64,000 nucleotides of DNA from Verrucomicrobiaceae bacterium (GTDB taxonomy: Bacteria > Verrucomicrobiota > Verrucomicrobiia > Verrucomicrobiales > Akkermansiaceae): the NCBI GenBank assembly GCA_027487435.1, contig JAIYDP010000495.1:50227-114226 (forward strand), in the 5' to 3' direction. Both the position numbers and the translations under genes were made by a program. Of this stretch, positions 36,638-44,939 are shown piece by piece (positions within the stretch are counted from its first letter, which is position 1; each line of letters opens with the position of its first letter). The notes beneath the pieces are model-generated. The model saw nothing but the letters and a program-made list of their open reading frames with translations, was not told the origin of the DNA and ran no database searches.

Positions 36638-38221
36638 TCAAGATTGTGTGGTCGCGTTTATGTTCATGGCCGGAACCGAGCCAATGGCTGGATAACCGAC
36701 AGCGTATTGCGCATCTCTTCGAGATTGCTTTCTCTCACGCATCGCTTGCTGGTATGTAGCAAATGGAATCGCCAGCCATAAACAGAAATAAAAGTTTTGC
36801 GGGAAATTTCGGAACGTTGCCCCGTGACCCAATCCGCCCACTACGATGGCCGCCGCAAAGGCCAAACACAACCGCGTATTTTTGAATGCTTGAGACTTTC
36901 GATCCAAACTACTCATGTATTGCAGGATCAAGTAGTAACAATATCCACCAGTAGCGAGGATGATAAAGAGAGGAACATATCCAAATTGGATCAATGAGTC
37001 CACGATCGCGTCATGCCCCCAACTGAAGTCATCATTGCTGGTATTCACTGTCATACCACTGAACTTAAATCCGAAAGGCTGCCAAATTTTAGGCTCCTCT
37101 GTGAGGTTCGCCCACCCTTGCAAACGGTCTTTCGCTGTTCCCATCACGATCGCCCGTTTGACTGTAGCATCGTCGGTCACGAGCCCAACTGTGTTTTGTA
37201 AAAAGATCTCTATTTCGCCCAACCAATTGTTCTTGATGGCAGTTGGAGCAAGGAGGATCGTTGTGATCAAACTCACACCGCCGACGAGTGTTCCGATGTA
37301 GGCGCGATGCTTTCTTCCTAAGAAATAATAAGCAGCCAAAGTGCCAAGACCTCCCACCCAGCCCGTACGAATGATGGTAAAGTAGGCAGCAAAAACGAAG
37401 ATTGGCAGTAGAAGTCCTTTACCCAAACGTTGAAAGAATGTGGGTTTGACGTTACCGGGCTTGAGAGACACCAAGCAATTTAAGACAAAAATCGAATACA
37501 TGGTCGAAGCGGTCCCTGATCCATTAAATGTGGAGAAGCATCGTAATTCGCCGCCTACAGACTCAACGAGATTCTTTGCTTCAATTGTCAACCCCGACAT
37601 CAAATATTTGTATTCGTAATCCGCATAGCCGAACTTCTTTTGCCAAAAGGTATAAATTGCTGATGGTATCAAAAGGACGAAAGTATAATGCAGAATTTTG
37701 CGCCGCTCCTCATCCGTCCTGAACAATGTAGGAATGACAAAAAACAAGAACGCATAAAACCCTTGATTCACCACAGCACTCAGTTTTCCCGCACCCTGAC
37801 CATCGCCAACGGCAATTCCGACCGCCGTTACCCCAACGACGAAAATAGAGCAAATAAACGAATAGATTACATCTTTCGTCACCTTATTATTGCCCATAAA
37901 AAATGACAAAAACAGCGTAATCACCGACCCGGCAATCAATAGCGGCGGAATCGCCAAAACATAAGCGACATTCTGGAAGTCCGGAATGCCACCGATGACC
38001 ATCATGCGCTTAAAAACGTCGATATAAATCGTGCAGAAGATTGTCACATAAATGGCGGCTCGCGGGTTCGTCAACCCCAAGACAAATGATCCAATTGCGA
38101 CGAAGAGATAGAGCTGTCCTAATGAGCTACTGCGAGCCAAAAGAACATCCATGAGAATGTAAAGACCGAGCAGAAGCCCGAACATCAAAGTAAAGATGGC
38201 TTTAGGGTTGATGGATGTCAT
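36638..38221 (-). CDS. Wzy-like polysaccharide polymerase or O-antigen ligase-like protein
   Basis: A 527-residue membrane protein with about 12 helices. It shows the general pattern of EPS polymerases: IIRTGWVGGLGTLAAYYFLG, a large periplasmic loop (RLQGWANLTEEPKIW, NDDFSWGHDAIVDSLIQFGYVP) and a hydrophilic C-terminal tail. The start at 38221 (MTSINPKAIFTLM) begins directly before the first helix. It is followed by the two GT4 paralogues. It may polymerise the repeat unit assembled by the locus. Confidence 0.7.
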   Translation of the reverse strand: MTSINPKAIFTLMFGLLLGLYILMDVLLARSSSLGQLYLFVAIGSFVLGLTNPRAAIYVTIFCTIYIDVFKRMMVIGGIPDFQNVAYVLAIPPLLIAGSVITLFLSFFMGNNKVTKDVIYSFICSIFVVGVTAVGIAVGDGQGAGKLSAVVNQGFYAFLFFVIPTLFRTDEERRKILHYTFVLLIPSAIYTFWQKKFGYADYEYKYLMSGLTIEAKNLVESVGGELRCFSTFNGSGTASTMYSIFVLNCLVSLKPGNVKPTFFQRLGKGLLLPIFVFAAYFTIIRTGWVGGLGTLAAYYFLGRKHRAYIGTLVGGVSLITTILLAPTAIKNNWLGEIEIFLQNTVGLVTDDATVKRAIVMGTAKDRLQGWANLTEEPKIWQPFGFKFSGMTVNTSNDDFSWGHDAIVDSLIQFGYVPLFIILATGGYCYYLILQYMSSLDRKSQAFKNTRLCLAFAAAIVVGGLGHGATFRNFPQNFYFCLWLAIPFATYQQAMRERKQSRRDAQYAVGYPAIGSVPAMNINATTQS

Positions 38222-38281
38222 AAAGTTACTTGATTGAATGTTGCCGATAACTTGGCTCAAATCTGAAACGCAAGTCAATTG

Positions 38282-39601
38282 CTATTTTTTACTGATTCGT
38301 AAACGAAAGCCATCATAACGTAATAAAGCACGAAACAATCTGCGAGCTTTGACTCTGCGAGGTTCAGGGATACAATCCCAGATTCGCCAAATGGACTTCG
38401 TTAACAGAAGTTTGTACTTTGCTATACCTGAAACAATGCTCTCATCGACCCAGAAATCTTTCCACCCAGTGATGGGAAAAACGACCTCGTCAGCAACACT
38501 GACGTGAACTTCAGTCGAGGGAATCAGACGAAGCCAACGCGCAGTCACAGAGTCTTGAGAAAAATGATCTCGAAAATGCATCCGAGCATTGGTTGAAAGC
38601 TTCTGCCATAGGGCTGCATCTCCCTTTAATTTTCTAACAGCCTCGACAAATGCTCCACTTCTATCGGAGACGATGTAGCCAGTCTGCCTATCTATCACCA
38701 GCTCGGGAATACCACTTTCGATAGGGCTCACAATCGGAACTAAACCTAAGGACATGCCTTCCTGAAGCGCAACAGGAATCCCCTCGAAGTCACTCAATAG
38801 AACCATGACATGTGATTCTGCCATGGAATCCATGACCTTCTCCGGTGCGAAAGGGCCAGCAATTTTCACTAAGTCGCCACAGTTTTCCGCATTTACGATT
38901 CCCTCCGCAAGACTGCGATCGCTGCCATCTCCCACCATCATAGCACGCACGCCTGGTATCGATTTGCATGCGAGACACAAGGCCTTAGCAACATCGTCAA
39001 TGCGCTTCTGCATACGAGTAAATCTGCCGACATAGATGAGCTGAAGAATGTCTTGATCAAACGATACTTGCCGCTCCGTATCAGGCGCACCATAGGGTAT
39101 GCGAGTTACCTCAACAAAGGGACTCAGCACGGCTGAAAGTTTTTTTTCCAGATATTCAGAAACTACCACCACTTGATCGACAGAAGGTCTTTCACCGCCT
39201 AAAACAAAGGTATCGAGCAACTTGTAGTAGATGGGATCGTCCGAATGCACAAGCATAACACGGAGCATCGAAGAACCAGCAAGATTGTAGGAAGCAAAAA
39301 GTGCCGAAGCGAAATGATTGGCAATAAAGACAGAAGGCTGAAGAGACGCAACCTGTTGAAGAAACCAATGAGTATCGGCTCTGATATTGTTCCGCATGTG
39401 GATTCTGTAGGGAACGCCAGCTTGTTTCAGAAAACTTACCAGTCCCGAGTCCTGCTCGTTGGATCCATCGTGAACAATCAAAACAGTGACATCAACTCCA
39501 GCACTGATGAGCCACTGAGAAATGCGCAATACCCATGTTTCTGGTCCGCCTAGGCTTCCTTTTGAAGTAGCCGCAGCTATACATATCGACTTTCGATGCA
39601 T
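38282..39601 (-). CDS. GT4 glycosyltransferase
   Basis: A 439-residue GT-B enzyme with the N-terminal ICIAAATSKGSLGGPETWVL, the hinge ILQLIYVGRFTRMQKRIDDVAKAL, MMVGDGSDRSLAEGIV, and the donor site HVMVLLSDFEGIPVALQEGMSLGLVP. A Lys/Arg-rich tail of about 70 residues follows the catalytic core. The start is uncertain: an ATG at 39601 lies 4 bp past the upstream gene, while a GTG at 39622 would overlap it by 17 bases. Role: sugar addition to the lipid-linked repeat unit. Confidence 0.85.
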   Translation of the reverse strand: MHRKSICIAAATSKGSLGGPETWVLRISQWLISAGVDVTVLIVHDGSNEQDSGLVSFLKQAGVPYRIHMRNNIRADTHWFLQQVASLQPSVFIANHFASALFASYNLAGSSMLRVMLVHSDDPIYYKLLDTFVLGGERPSVDQVVVVSEYLEKKLSAVLSPFVEVTRIPYGAPDTERQVSFDQDILQLIYVGRFTRMQKRIDDVAKALCLACKSIPGVRAMMVGDGSDRSLAEGIVNAENCGDLVKIAGPFAPEKVMDSMAESHVMVLLSDFEGIPVALQEGMSLGLVPIVSPIESGIPELVIDRQTGYIVSDRSGAFVEAVRKLKGDAALWQKLSTNARMHFRDHFSQDSVTARWLRLIPSTEVHVSVADEVVFPITGWKDFWVDESIVSGIAKYKLLLTKSIWRIWDCIPEPRRVKARRLFRALLRYDGFRLRISKK

Positions 39602-39605
39602 GTGA

Positions 39606-40622
39606 CTATTTGGCGTTTCCACTTAGAAATTTTGCTTCGGGTCTTTGATACGAACAGCGAAAGCGAAGAATCGAATAGACCAAAGCTGAGAAAAATGGCT
39701 TTAACCAAATTTTTTCGACGATTTGCCTAACGATTCTAGGCACTTTCTGAAGCAAGCCGTTCGTCATCACGCGAGCTATTTTTTTCACTCCCTCCGCACT
39801 CATTTGGCAGAGGTAGTGATACGAAATAAAACGCGAAAAACCTAGCAGGGCTCGATCTGACTCCATGATCGCTTGCTTTTCTTCGATCTGAAGAATTGCG
39901 GCATTTTTCATCTGCTGCTCGCGATACAAATCTACACACTGTGCCGTCTTGATGAATTGCGAAGACAACTGTCCTGATTTAGAATCGAATCGGTAACGCC
40001 CACCAAAGAAATTGCTCGCTACTGCGCCATGGGTAAATGCGATGCGAAAGTATAAGTCCCAATCAGGAGTGTAGGAAAGAGATTCATCATAACCACCTAA
40101 AGAAATGGCCAAATTTCGATCCATGATGAAACCCGTTGCACAAATTCGATTGGAGAAGGCCCAGCGGCGAATTTCAGCTGGCGACAAAGGATGTGATTCA
40201 ATGAGGTCAGGCTCTGGTTCTGGATGATAGAACTCACCCTTGTGATTCATCATACGCTCACGAGATATGTATATACCAAACCCTAACGATTGCTTAATCA
40301 AAGGTAGCATTTTTTCTATGAAATCAGGCTCTAACGTATCGTCATCATGCAACACAACTACCCATGGTTCTGGCGCTACGTGAAGTGCACGGTTCCAGTT
40401 AGCAGCCATCGGTAAGCGCTCATCAAATACGTGGAGATTCAACTGTGGATGCAAACTGCATAATTGATTGAGTCGGACCACTTCCTCCGCTGAGAGAGAG
40501 TTTGCAATCAGGTGGATCGGTACAGAAGGACGTTGCTGCAAAGCACTTTGAACAGCCTCATCAAACCATGCAGACAAACGCCCTAAAGGCATAAGAATCG
40601 AAATGGATTGTGTGGAGGTCAT
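39606..40622 (-). CDS. GT2 glycosyltransferase
   Basis: A 338-residue GT-A enzyme. It has SISILMPLGRLSAWFDEAVQ, the acceptor-side MAANWNRALHVAPEPWVVVLHDDDTLEPDFIEKM with the metal-binding DDD, and GGYDESLSYTPDWDLYFRIA near the catalytic base. The N-terminal GT2 domain spans about 200 residues; the remainder is helical without membrane segments. The start at 40622 is 13 bp past the flippase stop codon. A single sugar transfer in repeat-unit assembly is expected. Confidence 0.85.
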   Translation of the reverse strand: MTSTQSISILMPLGRLSAWFDEAVQSALQQRPSVPIHLIANSLSAEEVVRLNQLCSLHPQLNLHVFDERLPMAANWNRALHVAPEPWVVVLHDDDTLEPDFIEKMLPLIKQSLGFGIYISRERMMNHKGEFYHPEPEPDLIESHPLSPAEIRRWAFSNRICATGFIMDRNLAISLGGYDESLSYTPDWDLYFRIAFTHGAVASNFFGGRYRFDSKSGQLSSQFIKTAQCVDLYREQQMKNAAILQIEEKQAIMESDRALLGFSRFISYHYLCQMSAEGVKKIARVMTNGLLQKVPRIVRQIVEKIWLKPFFSALVYSILRFRCSYQRPEAKFLSGNAK

Positions 40623-40635
40623 AAACGTAGAGTCT

Positions 40636-41973
40636 TTATGCAAGACCTTTCCAGCCACGGCGAACAGTCCACCAATTGTTCCATGCTAATTGAACGCAGC
40701 CTTGGCTGACGATGATACCAAAAAGACCGTAACGAGAGGCAGCCCACCACGATACAACAAAAATAGCCAAGCCAGAAAGAAGTGCAGGAAACAAAAATGG
40801 GTTCTGGTTTTCGCTCATGACCAAACCAGCATACATGGAATGATGCGTTTCCAGCAGATACACCAGCCCCAAGATTAAAAAACTAGTGCTCTCAATGAAG
40901 TTCGTTTTCGAACCCAGTATGTCAAGCAGCGTGTCACCATAAAAGCTTAAAGCAATTACCATCAACATTCCCATGAATAGCCCGGCATAAGCGCGCTTAA
41001 AAAATAGAGAACGAATGGTATGAATGTCTCGCCGAACCCTGAGACGTGAGATTTCTGGCCAGGACATCGCCAGCGGAACACCACACACCTGAAAGATCAT
41101 ATTAAGAACGTTAACCGATAATCCATACTCTGCGGTTGCCGACAAGCCAAGTTGATCCGTGCAAATCAAGGTGTTCATTCGCAGTATAAGAAATGATCCA
41201 AACAACACAGCACCTTGTCGCCATGCCATAGGCCATAAATCAGAAAGAATCTCCTTATGAAAGACGAGTTTCCAACCAGAATGAGGATTGGCTCCCGTCG
41301 ATTGACAAAAGATGTTTTTCACCAAATAACGATTGATGATAGCCGCCGCGATGGCCGCAATCGCATACGACCAGAGGCCTAAGCCAAGACAAAGGCCAGC
41401 GATGAGAAGCACCATGGATAAAATCTGTGATGCAACCAGAATTCTTGCGTTTTCTAAAACTTTACCAATTCCAATTAAAAGATTTTGCCAGTATGATGAG
41501 ATGAAGGTCAAGACTGTGGCTGAAGCAAAGAGCAACCAAGAACCACCTATGCTAGAAGAGAGGTGATTTTCCTTGATTTGACCGAAGATAAACCATGATC
41601 CGCCGACCAAAAGAGCCAGTGCGAGTATCAAACCTACCAATACATACCACGTACGAACTGCATCCTTCAACTGGAATAGCAAGGACATGTTTGGCTCACG
41701 ACTGCCCGATAATTCCGGAACGCCCATCGCCTTGAACCGCAAGGCACCAGCCATGGCATAAGAAGCATTGCGAGAGATGGTAGAAGAGAAACCAAAATCG
41801 AGAAGTGATCCTATGGCAGCGATACTCAAGAACGTATAGTATAGACCCATTTCCTCCTTTGGTAGCATACGCAGAGCCAAAGGCAACGTGAGAAGCCCTC
41901 CACCCACACGAAGACCAACACCAGCCACCGACCAGAGGGAGGCGCTTTGAAACATTTTCGAAAAAAAGCTCAT
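40636..41973 (-). CDS. Wzx-like lipid-linked oligosaccharide flippase
   Basis: A 445-residue protein with 12-14 membrane helices in the MATE/MOP superfamily. It begins with the amphipathic SFFSKMFQSASLWSVAGVGLRV and continues RMLPKEEMGLYYTFLSIAAIGSLLDFGFSSTISR, typical of polysaccharide exporters of the PST family. It is expected to flip undecaprenyl-diphosphate repeat units to the periplasmic side. It is the only flippase of this type in the window. The central loop near residues 75-105 is unusually hydrophilic. Confidence 0.85.
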   Translation of the reverse strand: MSFFSKMFQSASLWSVAGVGLRVGGGLLTLPLALRMLPKEEMGLYYTFLSIAAIGSLLDFGFSSTISRNASYAMAGALRFKAMGVPELSGSREPNMSLLFQLKDAVRTWYVLVGLILALALLVGGSWFIFGQIKENHLSSSIGGSWLLFASATVLTFISSYWQNLLIGIGKVLENARILVASQILSMVLLIAGLCLGLGLWSYAIAAIAAAIINRYLVKNIFCQSTGANPHSGWKLVFHKEILSDLWPMAWRQGAVLFGSFLILRMNTLICTDQLGLSATAEYGLSVNVLNMIFQVCGVPLAMSWPEISRLRVRRDIHTIRSLFFKRAYAGLFMGMLMVIALSFYGDTLLDILGSKTNFIESTSFLILGLVYLLETHHSMYAGLVMSENQNPFLFPALLSGLAIFVVSWWAASRYGLFGIIVSQGCVQLAWNNWWTVRRGWKGLA

Positions 41974-42020
41974 ACAATCGACAAATGACTCAATAATGTG
42001 AAATTCACAAGCGAATCATC

Positions 42021-42620
42021 TTACTCCTTCGGCACTTTCCCTGCCAAATAAATCGTGTATTTCTTGTCTTGATAGACCGAAGTAGCTGTATGGGTTTTGA
42101 AATCCATAGAAATAGAAATATCACCACTGATGAATGCGATGCTCGCTTTTTTTGCGGAGCTCACTGACCACGGAAACGATTTTTTTGAGCTAAAAACATA
42201 GACATTTTTTTCATCAACAAAATGATACGTATCAAGCAACTGCTCGCGCTTTTTGTCCTCCGCAGCATAAACCAACCAAACGCTGCTTTTCATTGCAGAT
42301 TTCGCTTTGTCAACGCTGTCAGGTATTACTGCGACAGCCGGAGCACTTGGTCCTGCTGCTTTTCTGTAGTTGTCTTTTTCATTTTTTACAATGACAGCTT
42401 CGCTCAGCTTTCGATCCCTCACCAATTGATCTTCTAATTTCTGCAACTCTTTCGCATATAGCTCCCTCAAAGGCTTCATTTCCAAGTCAACTCTCGTTAG
42501 AAATTTTTCTCGTAAAAGTTTCAATTCTTTTGGTTCATCGACTTCTTCTTGACCAACTCCAACAGAAATGAGGAATGAAACGATCAAGCATTGCAGGAGA
42601 ATCATGTATCGAGATTTCAT
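42021..42620 (-). CDS. Secreted protein of unknown function with a coiled-coil segment
   Basis: A 199-residue protein with a signal peptide (residues 1-23, cleavage near SVGVGQEE). A helical, coiled-coil-like segment follows (LREKFLTRVDLEMKPLREL, YAKELQKLEDQLVRDRKLS). The C-terminal 90 residues look beta-rich (KNVYVFSSKKSFPWSV, SIAFISGDISISMDF, YTIYLAG). The Leu-Tyr-x3-Leu helical pattern recurs in verrucomicrobial secreted proteins of unknown role, from recollection. It lies between the flippase and a putative glycosyltransferase, in the EPS direction, so an extracytoplasmic role in EPS handling is possible. Confidence 0.6.
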   Translation of the reverse strand: MKSRYMILLQCLIVSFLISVGVGQEEVDEPKELKLLREKFLTRVDLEMKPLRELYAKELQKLEDQLVRDRKLSEAVIVKNEKDNYRKAAGPSAPAVAVIPDSVDKAKSAMKSSVWLVYAAEDKKREQLLDTYHFVDEKNVYVFSSKKSFPWSVSSAKKASIAFISGDISISMDFKTHTATSVYQDKKYTIYLAGKVPKE

Positions 42621-42690
42621 AGAATTTGATGGTATATTGTAGTAATGAATAAATTCAAAAAGTAAGGTTTTGCAAGATGTTTTGTTACAC

Positions 42691-43794
42691 TTACAGCGAC
42701 TGCTCGCAGCTATTCAGAACGTATTGCGCGAGTGCTTGAGGCGACCAAAGACGTTGATAGCGTTCGCGCAAAAACAAGAAACGTGCTTCATCGTTGCTGC
42801 TATCAGAATTGATATACTGTTGCAAACGGGATTCTATATTCTGCCAATCAACTTCACCTTCGAGCTCATATCCCATAGCTCCTAGCTCGATGACTTCCTC
42901 CGCATCGAATGGCTCATACCAATGAATGCCTAAAGTATCGGTAAGAACGGCTGTCCCAAGAAGGAAACTGTCGATAAAGCGGAATGGTAAGCTGAGGCTG
43001 AGCCCTGAAATATTTACATTATAGGCAGCAGAAGCAACTTTTTTCGCGTAGCTTTCGTCGTCAGATAACTCTGGACCCAGCAAACTAGAATCTTGACTGT
43101 GCACGAGCCTAGCATCAACACGATCTGCGGGAAACCCACGTAGACACTTCACTAAGCGACCGCGTTTTACATTCGGATGTTGATACTGCCCTTGAAAATC
43201 TTTGAGACGACTCGTGGATTCTGGATCAGAATCACCACCAAAGTATGCCAAGATCCGAGTCGATTTTTTCGCCGATGCCTTGCTTTCCCAATCACTCAAT
43301 AATTTGATATTTTTGCGAACATCAAGAGCTCGTGAAAGAGGTCTGCCAAGCATTGCAGGCTTGATTTTGTGGGCGAACTCTATGGCCGCAGCAGGCATGG
43401 GACGGCTTATATTGCTACAGATTTTCTGTGGCTGAGGAAAGGAGTCCGGCAACTGACATTTGAAATAACGATGGCAATGCGGCAGCAAATGTTCGGCATA
43501 AGAATTCCCATGGTCGGTTACATCAAAAACAAATGAAGCTCGTTTGCCACCGTAGTCGATCTCGCCTTCGAGCCACCACATCGTCCCGTTGATGCGCTTG
43601 ACCATCTCAGGAGCAATAGCCTTAGCCCCCCAACGAACGTATCGATGACTCAGCGCTGCTTTGGCGGCAGGTAACTTGAGGCGAAGGTCGAGCTTCCCTT
43701 GCTGCTGCAGCAAGCCAAAGCCAGTAACCAACCAATCAAAGTATCCAACGTGATTGAGGCAGTAGTTGGTAATCGTGACAACTGGGGCTTTCAT
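42691..43794 (-). CDS. Putative glycosyltransferase of unrecognised family
   Basis: A 367-residue soluble protein. The N-terminal part has VTITNYCLNHVGYFDWLV and FVFDVTDHGNSYAEH. The C-terminal half has an NVNISGLSLSLPFRFIDSFLLGTAVLTD stretch (quoted in part: SLPFRFIDSFLLGTAVL), which resembles the donor-binding loop of exostosin-like or other GT-B enzymes. I do not recognise a precise family. Its start overlaps the nucleotidyltransferase gene by 4 bases, so it may use the sugar that this enzyme activates. Confidence 0.5.
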   Translation of the reverse strand: MKAPVVTITNYCLNHVGYFDWLVTGFGLLQQQGKLDLRLKLPAAKAALSHRYVRWGAKAIAPEMVKRINGTMWWLEGEIDYGGKRASFVFDVTDHGNSYAEHLLPHCHRYFKCQLPDSFPQPQKICSNISRPMPAAAIEFAHKIKPAMLGRPLSRALDVRKNIKLLSDWESKASAKKSTRILAYFGGDSDPESTSRLKDFQGQYQHPNVKRGRLVKCLRGFPADRVDARLVHSQDSSLLGPELSDDESYAKKVASAAYNVNISGLSLSLPFRFIDSFLLGTAVLTDTLGIHWYEPFDAEEVIELGAMGYELEGEVDWQNIESRLQQYINSDSSNDEARFLFLRERYQRLWSPQALAQYVLNSCEQSL

Positions 43795-44516
43795 TGCGGG
43801 GAAGGATTCAGTTTCAAGAATGCTTCATATTCAGCGGGAGTACCTAGAATCCAATGTTCTTCAGATGGGGCCAGTACAAAATGGGCACCGCGATCAATGA
43901 GCTTGTTGTAAAGTGGGGCGACGTAGAACTCTCCCTTTTCTCGTTCATCAGCCTCAATCGCTCGTTGAGCGATTTCGAGGAACGCTGCTGTTGAAGAAAA
44001 ATGATACAAGCCCGTAAGGGCATTCGAAGAAATGGCAATTTTTTCTCTTACCTCGATTACACGGCCTATTTGATTAACACTGGCAAAGCTGAAGCGTGGC
44101 TCATCGGAGTCAAACGCACCAAGCACGCCATCATAATTTACGTTTTTTAATAATTCGGCTAACTTGGCTGAGCGAAATGCGGTGTCGATATTAAATATCA
44201 GCAATCCGACATTATGATCAAGAAGTGGCGCTGCAAGGCATACCGTTTCGGCTTGCCCACGAGTGCTTTGATCAAGCCAATGGAACTGGGGGTTGTATTT
44301 TTTGTATAAAGAACAAATGACCGTCTCCAGATCAAACTTGTCTCGATGCTCTTTGAGTCCGACAAAGACCAATCGCGTCGCGAGTTCGAGAGGCAAGGAA
44401 TCCACGCTCCATTCGAGGAGAGTTTTACCGTGTGCAGGAAGTAGAGGTTTGGGGATCTTATATCCGGCCTCGACGAAGCGGCTGCCCAGACCAGCCATGG
44501 GAATCACGAAATTCAT
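43791..44516 (-). CDS. Sugar nucleotidyltransferase
   Basis: A 241-residue single-domain nucleotidyltransferase. It has MNFVIPMAGLGSRFVEAGY (the G-x-G-x-R loop), KIPKPLLPAHGKTLLEW (the P-K-P-L signature), and LLIFNIDTAF with the metal-binding Asp. It is expected to join a nucleoside triphosphate and a sugar-1-phosphate or similar phosphate to form an activated donor. It is grouped with an EcbF/BcbF-like phosphatase and an NTase-kinase fusion upstream, a combination typical of capsule decoration modules. Nucleotide and sugar specificity are unknown. Confidence 0.8.
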   Translation of the reverse strand: MNFVIPMAGLGSRFVEAGYKIPKPLLPAHGKTLLEWSVDSLPLELATRLVFVGLKEHRDKFDLETVICSLYKKYNPQFHWLDQSTRGQAETVCLAAPLLDHNVGLLIFNIDTAFRSAKLAELLKNVNYDGVLGAFDSDEPRFSFASVNQIGRVIEVREKIAISSNALTGLYHFSSTAAFLEIAQRAIEADEREKGEFYVAPLYNKLIDRGAHFVLAPSEEHWILGTPAEYEAFLKLNPSPQ

Positions 44517-44543
44517 GATGTTCAGCGATAAAATGAAGCAAGA

Positions 44544-44936
44544 TCAGACATTTCCGCCTGCACCAGCGATCTCTTCTCGATTGTGCGGTAAATTCGACCC
44601 GTCGGCAGCAATGGAGTCCCAATCCGTAAAACGAAATCCGTTATCATCGATGTAGATCTGCGCCCATGGTTTACCAAAATAAATTTCATCATAAGGCACC
44701 TGATGCGCCTCCAGCCAATCTAAGGTATCTTTCGCGATACGGGCATTTACAAGGCCAACGTTGGCTCCACAGGTTTTCATGTGTCGCGCGGTTTGGATAA
44801 TCAGATAATGACCCGCAGCTTTTAGTGCTTGGACTTTTTCTACAGCACCGGGGACGGGACTGAGATCACGATACGTTTGACCGGTTTTTTTGAGTTCGGC
44901 TATGACACCGTCGAGATCTAGGCAAATACGAGACAT
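44544..44936 (-). CDS. EcbF/BcbF-like capsule biosynthesis HAD phosphatase
   Basis: A 130-residue protein of the HAD superfamily. It has MSRICLDLDGVIAELKKTG with the nucleophile D-x-D, IIQTARHMKTCGANVGLVN with the Thr motif, and DEIYFGKPWAQIYIDDNG with the Lys and Asp-Asp motifs. This order and spacing match the short capsule-locus phosphatases EcbF/BcbF. It probably removes phosphate from a sugar or polyol phosphate. The next gene in the operon starts 27 bp downstream, and the upstream fusion gene ends 3 bp before its start. Confidence 0.85.
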   Translation of the reverse strand: MSRICLDLDGVIAELKKTGQTYRDLSPVPGAVEKVQALKAAGHYLIIQTARHMKTCGANVGLVNARIAKDTLDWLEAHQVPYDEIYFGKPWAQIYIDDNGFRFTDWDSIAADGSNLPHNREEIAGAGGNV

Positions 44937-44939
44937 GGA

